From: Baffinella frigidus
Taxonomy: Eukaryota > Cryptophyceae > Cryptomonadales > Baffinellaceae
Reading direction: 5' to 3'
DNA: 20,834 nucleotides
NCBI GenBank assembly: GCA_026770585.1
Contig: MU646432.1
Span: 174,115-194,948 of the forward strand
How positions within the stretch are numbered: the first letter of the stretch is position 1; the number at the start of each line of letters is the position of its first letter. Position numbers and translations under genes: made by a program. Positions 1 to 8,404 of the stretch are shown here, in pieces. The notes under the pieces are model-generated. The model was not told the DNA's origin. It was given only the letters and a program-made list of their open reading frames with translations, and did not search any database.

Positions 1-82
1 CCCCACACACACACACACACTCACACACACACACACACACAGCGAGAGAGAGAGCGAGCGAGCGAGCGAGAGAGAGAGAGCG
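1..82. repeat. (CA)n followed by (GA/GCGA)n microsatellite
   Basis: Positions 1-41 are an almost pure CA dinucleotide run and 42-82 are GA/GCGA repeats. The run is truncated by the window edge. No gene is visible in it. Confidence 0.95.
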
Positions 83-202
83 TTCATATGCGGCAGGAGG
101 AGGGCGCACGCGTCTCGTTTTGATCAGAGACTGATACTGTTATTCGTTTTCGCAGTCAAGTCTTTCGTACGAAAACCTGTGGACGAGGCGCGAACAACGG
201 TG

Positions 203-334
203 TTCCACTCGAGAATGCCAGAGGGACCTATTTACATGTGGGGTTGTAAATATTTGTACCAGGATAGGGCATTCCAACCTCGTGACTGTGCTAATTTCGC
301 AGAGTTACGTGACCAATCAACGAAAGGTACTACA
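203..334 (-). repeat. Dispersed repeat, inverted relative to 4714-4844
   Basis: This 132-bp stretch (starting TTCCACTCGAGAATGCC, ending near CAATCAACGAAAGGTACT) is closely similar to the reverse complement of 4714-4844. The only reading frame over it has no recognisable protein. It appears to be most of a second copy of the element at 4650-4844 without its other terminal repeat. Confidence 0.75.
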
Positions 335-441
335 AGAGAGAGAGAGAGTTGCGCCCCAGCCTTGAATTCTGATGTGGCTGCATTCCTATCTTTGTGTGAG
401 TTGAGTTCTCTTGCTATGCGTACGGGAGGCCTAGCTCTGCC

Positions 442-605
442 TCACTCGGGTTGCCTGACTATCCTAGAGTTGAGTTTACATGCTTGGTGTGTGGTCACCT
501 TTAGAGCGAAAAAGAGCCTGTCTCACCAAATTGGTGAGACCAAATAGACTGAGACAGAGATAGGGGTTCGCGCTGCATCAGCCGGGTTGCGTGACTATTC
601 TTAAG
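442..605. repeat. Degenerate dispersed repeat with 21-bp palindrome
   Basis: A short hairpin GTCTCACCAA-A-TTGGTGAGAC lies at 520-540. The segment 445-562 is recognisably similar to 19305-19430 (shared CTCACCAAATTGG core and GAGCGAAAA-like flank). The words GGGTTGCCTGACTATCCTAGAG and GGGTTGCGTGACTATTCTTAAG recur about 130 bp apart. Nothing coding is evident in 83-900 apart from these repeats. Confidence 0.5.
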
Positions 606-903
606 TGTGCAGCCCTGAACCCTGGACCCTGAACCAGAAGCCGAACCCCCGAACCGTAAACCACAACTGTAAACACGAAACCCTACTGAGCACGGATGGC
701 GAAGCTATGGTGGGTGCCATATAAGGCTGAGTGTGTTGATGAGTCATGGCACCGCACTGAAGCAGCAGGGGCGGGGGCGGGTGAGGGGGGCAAGCGGGAC
801 GCAGCCGCATAGTCGGGTGGTGTGGGCCGGGATAGATGGAGAACATGGGTCCCAACGCAGCAAGCGGCGAGAGTCAGCTGCAGGAAGCGGGGGTGGCGCA
901 GAC

Positions 904-988
904 CGGGGGGCATGTCCATCTGCGCGCTCGCCGCCAGCGAGTTCAGCTGCTTGAGGAAAGGATCCTTTTCGCGGAGGGTGGTGAACAT
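904..988 (-). CDS. Candidate first coding exon of an unidentified gene (minus strand)
   Basis: Read on the minus strand, an ATG at 988 opens a 28-codon segment beginning MFTTLREKDPFLKQL and ending AQMDMPP. A GT donor follows (CCCCCG|GTCTGC), leaving one base in phase. The composition is balanced and amphipathic, unlike the Pro/Arg-rich shadow frames around it, and it looks like a real exon. A CGCGGCAG just upstream of the ATG could instead be an acceptor, making this an internal exon. I do not recognise the family and found no following exon between 1 and 900, so the gene may be decayed, or continue beyond the left edge. It would be divergent from the V-ATPase gene, about 530 bp apart. Confidence 0.4.
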
Positions 989-1517
989 CTCTGCCGCGGG
1001 GTGGGCAGAGATCAGAGACCAGTTATTTCCACATCAAAAGCTGGAACCCGAAAATGAGGCGCCTGCGCCCTCCTCCTGCTACATATCCCCGTGTAGAGAT
1101 GGTACAGCCGCCCGACCGAAGAAAGCATCCGAGGGGGGAGCGTAGCATCTAACTTACCCCTCCTGCAGCCGACGCTGGCCTGATTTTCAGCTCTGAACCG
1201 GCGCTCTCGCAACAAAATTGCACCGCGCCCCGCGCCACGGGGGCAGGGCATCGATCGCGCGCAGGGCGGTGAAGAAAAGAAAGAGATGCGGGTACAAACA
1301 CGGGGGGGGGGGCGCGCCGAAAATGCCATACCTCGGCACCCCTTGGGCAAAAAGTTGAGCAAAAGTTCGACCCGAAAACGGGTCGTCTTTTGATCCCCTT
1401 CCCGGATTAGTCTACCGAGGGTAGACTTCCCCCAAATCCGAGTGCCCCTGCTCGCCGTTCCTCTTCGGCTCACAAGCGGCAAGATCTCGTTGAGCTAGAC
1501 CGGAACAGGCAGGCAGG
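989..1517. promoter_or_regulatory. Putative promoter/5' UTR region of the V-ATPase subunit e gene
   Basis: These 529 bp lie between the candidate minus-strand exon and the first ATG of the V-ATPase subunit gene. No TATA box or convincing conserved element could be picked out. A poly-G run sits at about 1303-1312. The open frames here have biased composition and no family resemblance, so I treat them as non-coding. Confidence 0.3.
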
Positions 1518-2103
1518 ATGGTCGCAGTTTCCGCGGTCCAGCAGCTGGTTCTCCTTCTGGCGCTGCTGCCAGTTGTCGCGGCGATGACTCCGCAGTGGCG
1601 TGGGCTCGTCAACGGGTCCGTCATCTACATCGCGTTCGGGGTCTTCGGGCTCTTCTTTGTTGTCTGCATCTCTAAGCCCAACAAGCCGTACCCACCCCGC
1701 CCTGCCCGCCCGCTCCGCATCGTCCCTCCCACGCCCGCCTGCCATGCTCTGCTCCTGCACGGCACCCTTCGGCGCTGTTTCTGATGGCATGGTCGGTGTC
1801 CCCGCAGGCTCTTTATCACCAGCGTGGTCATCACAACGGTGTGCACCTGGCTACTCTGGGCCTGCTGCTACATGTCGCAGATGTACCCTATCTTGTACTC
1901 CCCCCCCCCACCCCCACCCCGCCACCCACTCCCCCACCCTGCATATCATACGCCGCCATTTGCCGCTCCATGGCTCCCAAGGCCCGCCGCAGCGTGGGAT
2001 GGCGACCGCAGGAAGCCCAGCGCTGAACGCGGCGTTGCGCAGGTACCCGCTGCTGACGGAGGCACCGCACGCCCCTGCGCACGAGGCGGCGACCGAGCAT
2101 TAA
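1518..2103 (+). CDS. V-type H+-ATPase subunit e (V0 sector, small membrane subunit), 3 exons
   Basis: Exons 1518-1687, 1808-1894 and 2043-2103 join in phase to a 105-residue protein ending at TAA 2101-2103. Introns are GTACCC...CCGCAG (120 nt) and GTACTC...GCGCAG (148 nt). The core VVITTVCTWLLWACCYMSQMYP (given here as two parts: VVITTVCTWLLW and ACCYMSQMYP, residues 63-84) matches the second membrane helix of plant VHA-e and animal ATP6V0E. The KPNK before it matches the conserved pre-helix turn, and the acidic/polar tail after YPLLTE matches the short C-terminus of the family. Subunit e is a two-helix component of the membrane V0 sector of the proton pump that acidifies vacuole, Golgi and endosomes. 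Hydrophobic stretches are at about 10-22, 35-51 and 59-80. Family members are usually about 70-80 residues. Starting at Met23 (1584) would give 83 residues, so either the first 22 residues are a signal-like extension or Met23 is the true start. Confidence 0.85.
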
Positions 2104-2690
2104 GCGCTGAGGCGTCCTTGGGAGGGTGTGTCACAGGGTGGGTGAGAGGATGTCAAGAAACGGCGTGCGCGTGTGCGCGTTTGACACTCTCTGGTCTCGG
2201 GGGCACCCCCCCCTGTTCGCAGCACACTGGACCCCACCTTTTGGTGGGCACACTAGAGAGGTAGATGTCAGGCACACCAGCGTCCTGCCGCGCGCCCGAT
2301 CGGGGGGAGTAGCCCTCCGAGCCCAAAGCCCCGTTTCGCCCTTCTGCCCTCGTGCGTATCCATGTCACAGAGTCCCTAGCCAGCGCTTCAGCCGTACGCA
2401 AAGGTTCTGCAGGGGCGGTGGTGCAGTGGCCTGCACCACAAGAGGCACCTCGGAAGGGGGGACCCTGCAGTGGACCTGTACAGGGCCCTACGGTGGTCCG
2501 GGGGGGCGGGGGGGTGTCTTACGAGCGAGACACCCCTGCACCCTCGCGCTGAGTGCTACCCAGGCGCGGGCTACTCACGAAAGGTCATGTGAAACACGGT
2601 GTAGAGTGCACGTGCCCTCGGTCGGCGTCCCTGGTCAGACACTGCCTCGTGGTGTGCGGTGTGCACCTGCTGTGTGTGAAGACTAGCATG
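2104..2690. other. Intergenic stretch downstream of the V-ATPase gene
   Basis: No gene is visible. It presumably contains the 3' UTR of the V-ATPase gene at its left end. At about 2487-2535 there is a degenerate half-copy of the TA-flanked inverted-repeat family (CCCTACGGTGGTCC ... ACGAGCGAGACACCCCTG). Long frames on + here are Cys/Arg/Pro-rich and show no family resemblance. Confidence 0.5.
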
Positions 2691-2746
2691 GGATAGGCCC
2701 GCCTCGGGAGAGCTCTTGACAAGAGCTCTCTCGAAGCGGGCCTATC
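2691..2746. repeat. Imperfect hairpin carrying the AGGCCCGCCTCGGGA motif
   Basis: GGATAGGCCCGCCTCGGGAG and AGAGCTCTTG on the left pair with CAAGAGCTCTCTCGAAGCGG and GCCTATC on the right, giving arms of about 27 nt with few mismatches. The same GATAGGCCCGCCTCGGGA word forms the tandem array at 4305-4484 and recurs singly near 5357. Confidence 0.7.
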
Positions 2747-3102
2747 TCAGGTTAGTCCTCACAGCGGCGATGCGTGTGGTGAGAAGGGTGAGTGTGGGAA
2801 GTAGTTTGCTCAGGAGAACCTCAGACCGTCTCAAACCCCGCGCACCGCACGCATCCTCTCACCCTCCACACTTGCTCGGTGGTCACACACACTCCTGCGA
2901 TGTGGGTTTGACGCGCTATGTACATGTCCGTTCAGAAGGATTGGTGGGCCTGGCACTGAAATTGAGCCACTTGTACAGGAGTGACTCGCAATAGGACACG
3001 CGCCGCCCCGTGGGTGGCACTATGCTCCTAGGACTAGCACTTCTGTAGGAACCAGACGTTTTGTTTGAGGACCCTGCGACGCTTAATTTCGAGTTGCCCC
3101 TG

Positions 3103-3223
3103 TACAGGGGTACCTCGCTCGTAAGAAAGCGCGCCCCCCTAGGACCACCATAGGACCCCAGGCATCGGCCTACGGTAGGGTCATAGGAGGGGGCGCTTTT
3201 TTTGTGAGTGAGGTACCCCTGTA
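3103..3223. mobile_element. 121-bp TA-flanked inverted-repeat element (MITE-like), intact copy
   Basis: Begins TA-CAGGGGTACCTCGCTC and ends GAGTGAGGTACCCCTG-TA, with terminal inverted repeats of about 25 bp continuing into a TTATGAG/AAGAAA block. An inner core has CCTAGGACCACCATAGG and CCTACGGTAGGGTC. Both ends are bounded by TA, as expected for TA-duplicating (Tc1/mariner-type) non-autonomous elements. No coding capacity. Confidence 0.8.
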
Positions 3224-3289
3224 CACGCTGCACGACCCACGCCACTGCCGCACGTCCCACGTTGGTTGTATCAGACTACAGTGGAAGAC

Positions 3290-3832
3290 TACAGGGGAAA
3301 CTCGCTCGTCAGGAGGCACACCCACTAGGACCCTGCAGTACAGGGGTACCTCGCTCACAAGAAACTGCCCCCCCCCCTAGGACCACCGTAGGGCACTAGG
3401 CATGGCCCTACTGTATGGTCCTCTAGGGGGGGTTGGTTTGTTATGCGTGAGGTACCCTTGTAGGCCTCTCTGTGGCCCTACGGTGGTCCCATGGGGGGGG
3501 GCGGGGCTCCTGATGAACGAGGCACCCCTGTACGCGGAGGCACCTCTCTCCCCTGTCAATTTGATGTTGGGACACCGCTCAACGGCCCAGGTCCCTCGCT
3601 CAAAAGAAAACGCCTCTCCCTAGGACCCTACAGTAGGGCCATGCCTACAGGGGTACCTCGCTCTTAAGAAACTGCCCCCCCCCCTAGGACCACCATAGGG
3701 CCCTAGGCATAGACCTAAGGTAGGGTCCTAGGGGGGATCTGTTTCTTACACTGTATGAGCGAGGTACCTCTGTAGGGCCCTACGGTGGTCCTCAGGGGGC
3801 AGGCGCTTTCTGATGAGCGAGGTACCCCTGTA
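3290..3832. mobile_element. Cluster of complete and half copies of the 121-bp inverted-repeat element
   Basis: Two near-complete copies lie at 3339-3462 and 3646-3774, each starting TACAGGGGTACCTCGCTC and ending in a GAGGTACC-type repeat then TA. Half-copies surround them: left halves at about 3290-3340 and 3586-3645, right halves at about 3465-3532 and 3775-3832. The arrangement suggests nested or tandem insertions followed by decay. Apparent open frames here are read-through of the GC-rich repeats. Confidence 0.75.
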
Positions 3833-4106
3833 CCTCGCGTCCACGTCGGTGTGTGAAGTGCACAGGCAGCAGCAGAGAGAAAATGAGTTTACTTCGGATC
3901 GAAACCAGCATGGCCACGATGTGTTCCCGTCCGTGAAGGCCTGGTGAGACCAGGATCTCACGCCCCTCCTCGCATGCGAGGTCCCCCTGAGAATCGTGTG
4001 ATCTATCCCTTACGTGGCGAGGCGGTCAAATTTGACCGCAAAGAGGTCCTAGGCAGGTCCTTGGGCCCTACGGTAGGGCATATGCGCCTACTCGCCACTT
4101 GAGGGA
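3833..4106. other. Intergenic spacer with a fragment of a shared dispersed sequence
   Basis: Around 3896-3924 the words CGGATCGAAACCAGCATGGC and CACGATGT recur at 4621-4649 and, inverted, at 5792-5822. Otherwise nothing recognisable: no gene, RNA or further complete element. Confidence 0.4.
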
Positions 4107-4228
4107 TACGAGTACCTCGCTCATAAGAAAGCGCCCCCCCCCCAGACCCTACAGTAGGCCTATGCCTAGGGCGCTATGGTGGTCCTAGGGAGGGGGAGTG
4201 GTTTCTTGTGAGCGAGGTACCCCATGTA
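4107..4228. mobile_element. TA-flanked inverted-repeat element, copy
   Basis: Starts TACGAGTACCTCGCTCATAA (a variant of the family end) and ends GAGCGAGGTACCCCATGTA, 122 bp, with the CCCTACAGTAGG and GGTGGTCCTAGG core halves. Same family as 3103-3223 and 4934-5054. Confidence 0.7.
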
Positions 4229-4304
4229 CCCCGAATAAACGAGATAATCCGTCTCCTTGCCCGAGGCGGGCCCTTCCTAGGACGCAATCCTCACACCTCC
4301 TCGG

Positions 4305-4484
4305 GACAGACAGGCCCGCCTCGGGACAGACAGCCCCCCCCAGGGATGGACAGGCCCGCCGCTGGACAGATAGGCCCGCCTCGGGACAGATAGGCCCGCC
4401 TCGGGACAGATAGGCCCGCCTCACGAGAGACAGGCCCGCCTCGGGATGGATAGGCCCGCCTCTGGACAGATTGGCCCGCCTGAG
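4305..4484. repeat. Nine-unit 20-bp tandem array abutting the RhoGAP-like stop codon
   Basis: Nine consecutive 20-bp units follow the consensus GACAGATAGGCCCGCCTCGG, each phase-locked at 4305, 4325 and so on to 4465. Units 1-2 and 6-9 carry substitutions. The array ends 2 bp before the stop codon (4486-4488) of the minus-strand RhoGAP-like gene, so it would form the beginning of that gene's 3' UTR. Because 20 is not a multiple of three it changes frame each unit and is not protein-coding. Confidence 0.85.
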
Positions 4485-4485
4485 C

Positions 4486-7400
4486 TCACTCGGGCTCATC
4501 CTGAGTGATCGCCTCACCCCCCGGGGGCGCGTCGACACCGGCCCACACCTGCGGGATGATTTTGCTCAAGTCAACTCCCACGCAAAATGTCAACTTCAGG
4601 ATCCGAACGTGCGTTGAATGCGGATCGAAACCAACACGGCCACCATGTATTCCACACGAGAACGCTAGAGGGGCCTATTTAAAACCAGGGTGCTTTAAAA
4701 AGTGGGCATTTGCGTAGTAACTTTCGTTGATTGGTCACGTTACTAGCCATATATTGGCCAGTCACGAAGTTGGAATACCTTATCCTAGTACAAATATCTA
4801 CAACCCCACATATAAATAGGATCCTCCGGCATTCTCGAGTGGAAGACCAGGACCTAGACGCCAAACAACTCGTTCCGCGCTGACAAGGCCCGAGGCAGAG
4901 ACGAGGAGGGTGTCACTCAGGAAAGGCTATGGATACAGGGGTACCTCGCTCATAAGAAACCGCACCCCCCCTAGGACCACCATAGGGCCCTAGGCATAGG
5001 CCTACTGTAGGGTCCTAGGGGGGGGCGGTTCCTTATGAGCGAGGTACCCCTGTAGGGATAGGAAAGCTTCGGTAAAGAGAGGGCCGCCTCAGGAAAAGAT
5101 TGGGATATTCTTCTGCGATCGACTTTACAAGTGATTTTATCGCGGCCGAACGTTTCTCAGGTGGAAACAATCGACTTTCGGTTGCGGGTTTTCCGTTTCT
5201 CGGGAATTAACGGCATTTGTACGAGATGTCGCCCGAAATTAGGCAGCCTGCGTCGCAAAAAAATAGATAAAAACACTTGTAAAGTCAATCACACAAGAAA
5301 ATGATTCCCGCCGACTTGGAGCGGGATAGAACCGCTCCAAGTCGGCGGGAAACCATTAGGCCCGCTTCGGGATAGATAGGGATCACTCTGTAGCACGGGT
5401 TGAGAGTAATACAGAAGAAGATGACGAAGAAGAAGATGAAGAAGAAGGAGAAGGAGAATGGCGTTTACAGGGGTACCTCACTCATGAGAAACTGCCTCCC
5501 CCTAGGACCCTACAGTAGGGCTATGCCCAGGGCCCTGTGGTGGTCCTAGGGGGGGGGGCGTTTTCTTATGAGCGAGGTACCCCTGTAGGTCCTGATCTTG
5601 CAAGGCCCTTCTGGAAGGGAATACATTCATAGGGTAACGGCCTGAAAATGGGGTAGTTAGGCATACGGGATTGCCTAGGACCTCCTACCGTAGGCCGAGG
5701 AATCCTAGGAACAAAAAGTCTCGGCCTACGGTAGGAGGTCCTAGGCAATCCCGTAGGCCTATCTACCCCATTTTCAGGCCGTTACCCTATTAACATGGTG
5801 GCCATGTTGGTTCCGATCCGTTATTTCATCCGGACGAGTATTCATAATGAATACGATTTCGGGGATCTCCAATTCGATTTTGGTGTATCTTGAGGCTCTA
5901 AATGAAGTCTAGATAGCCGACTGTCTTATTTATACCCCTTAAGATACACCAAAATCGTATTCATTATGAATACTCGGCGGGATTAAATTGACTCATTGTT
6001 CTCTCAAGAAGCACTAGCACTGCCTGAGTTAACTTGGGCTCGCAATAATAATTAAAAATGCCCTTTTGTACTTTGTACAGGAGATTCTGCTCTAAATGTA
6101 TTTCATGGCGAGCCCAGTTTTACACGGGCAGAGCTGGGGTTCAGGTCGGGTATGTAGTGCAGGCCCTTCGGGTATAGACATGGATCACTTTGTATCAAGA
6201 AGTGCGAGTAATACAGAAGGAGAAGGAGAAGGAGGAAGAGAATGAGGAGAACCTGGGGGGAGGCCCTGGGGGGAGGCGGGGGCGTTCTGGAAAATGTCGC
6301 TGCCGTTCCTGATCAGTACCTCCGCCACGTCGACGATCAGCGTCGTCGGTCCATTTATTCCCGTAGTACTAATTAATAATTGCTGCGCACTGTAACAAGA
6401 CATCTTACTAACCGACACTTGGACCGGATTTCCGGTGGGGATTTTCTGCGAAGTGTTTTTTGTGTGCCAAGGACAAGGAGGATGAGGACCTGGGGGGAGG
6501 CGGGGGCGTTCTTGAAAATGTCGCTGCCGTTCTTGATCAGTACCTCTGCGACGTCAATGATGAGCGGCCTGGGTTTGGGGGGTGAGGGTTGAGTGATTGG
6601 GTGCGGGGTTGATTTTGAATCACCTGTCGAAGCTGAGAGAGAAAATTCCAACGTTGTCATGCTACAAAACGGTAATTTGATTTGAATCTGTTTGCGCATT
6701 AGGGCGCTCACACGTCTTCAAGAACCTAACGAGATCGCAAGGCGGGTTAACAAACCGCACCTAACAAGCTCAAACCGTTACGCCCCAGTACAAATTTCTG
6801 TAACGTTCAGGAACCACGGTATAAATAGGCGAATAGATGGGCGGTTACAGGTCTTCGAGAACACCTCTCAAGGCGCCCTCGGGAGGAGGGCCGTACCGAA
6901 CGCGATGCGCGAAGCGGGGTAAATCATTCGCACCTAACAACGTCAGACCGTTACGCCCCAGTACAAATTTTCGTAACGTTCAGGAACCACAGTACAAATT
7001 CGCGAATAGATGGGCGATTACAGGTCTTCGAGGACGCCTCTCAAGGCCCCCTCGCGGCGCTTCGGGCGGAGGAGCGCCGTACCGAACGCGATTCGCGAAG
7101 CGGGTTAAACTAACCGTACGGAATAACGTCAAACCGTTACGCCCCGGTACAAATTTCCGTTACTTTTACCAAACATGGTACAAATAGGCGGATAGATGGG
7201 CGATTACAGGTCTTCGAGGACGCCTCTCAAGGCCCCCTCGCGGCGCTTCGGGCGGAGCAGCGCCGGGCCGAAGGAGATCGCGAGGTGCGGGATGCTATCC
7301 GGATCCTGCGGTTGATGGTTTTGACCAGTTACGCACGAGATTTGACCTGTTGTGCATGAGTTTGACCAATTATTTTGAACGAGTTTCGGCATTAGAGGTT

Positions 7401-7904
7401 TGGGAAACACGTCCAATTTAAAACGCCGTGTTGGGTTATCTTACCACACGGTGGACTACGGACCTTTCATCAAAAGTGAACTTGCCTTGAGATAATTAAC
7501 TTCAAGGATTTTCTGGTGCAACTTGGTCACGTTGCCCCCTGAACTCCAGCCCCAACGAGACCCTCGTAGCCCACCGTGTGGAGGGTTCAATTTGCTGTCT
7601 TAGTCGAGGCTAAAATGGCGAATTCCTCCCTTAAGATAACACAAATTGTGTTATCGTAACGGAAGATAACACACATTGTGATATCTTAAGGGTGGAATTT
7701 GCTATCTTGGGGTGGGACCTTGGCGGCCAGGGTAGCGAGGAAGCTCATGAGGCGTTGACGGACTATTCGTAAGTTGCCATGCTGGGTTTCTGGTACAAAT
7801 CCGTCAACTTTGGAGCGGGGATGGACCTTGGCGGCCAGGGCTGCGAGGAAGGTCATGAGGCGCGCGGCCGTGATCTTGTTCGCTTCGGGCAGCTCCGCTG
7901 CAAC

Positions 7905-7944
<40 letters not shown>

Positions 7945-8149
7945 GAGAGAGACAGAGAGAGAGAGAGACCTTTGTGAGTAAGAGAGAGACACCGTGTCCC
8001 TGTGGACTGCAGAGAGAGATAGAGAACAGGTTATGAGGTGAGATAGAGAGAGACCTTTGTGAGCACCAACACGGCCGTATCCGGGGAACCCTATTTTTCT
8101 CTCATTTCAGTTGCAGATTGGGGATTAGGGTTTGGTCCATTGTCCTTCC

Positions 8150-8189
<40 letters not shown>

Positions 8190-8201
8190 AGAGAGATAGA
8201 G

Positions 8202-8242
<41 letters not shown>

Positions 8243-8350
8243 CAGCTCCGCCGCAACTGCAGCCGCAGAGAGTTGAGGGTTTATGGTGTAGGGTGACCGG
8301 CGGCCAGCGCTGCCAGGGTTCTTCCAGAAAAGAAGCAGGAGGCGACAACA

Positions 8351-8404
<54 letters not shown>

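Noticed and set aside
179-547. Open frame of 122 codons on +
   Set aside because: It crosses a dispersed repeat that recurs inverted at 4714-4844 and a hairpin; no family resemblance or splice support.
1012-1482. Minus-strand frame of 156 codons
   Set aside because: Arg/Pro/Cys-rich translation of GC-rich DNA upstream of the V-ATPase gene; no motif recognised.
2126-2686. Plus-strand frame of 186 codons
   Set aside because: Longest simple plus-strand frame in the intergenic region but overlaps a half-copy of the inverted-repeat family and has Cys/Arg/Gly-rich composition without a domain.
4185-4538. Minus-strand frame with 20-residue repeats
   Set aside because: It is the 20-bp array read through all three frames in turn (period 60 nt = 20 residues); the real coding exon 14 is in another frame at 4548-4486.
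6709-7300. Possible tRNA or structured RNA cluster (recurring GGGCGATTACAGGTCTTCGAG)
   Set aside because: No acceptor-stem or anticodon-arm pairing could be drawn, and the repeats are explained as exon 12 duplicates.
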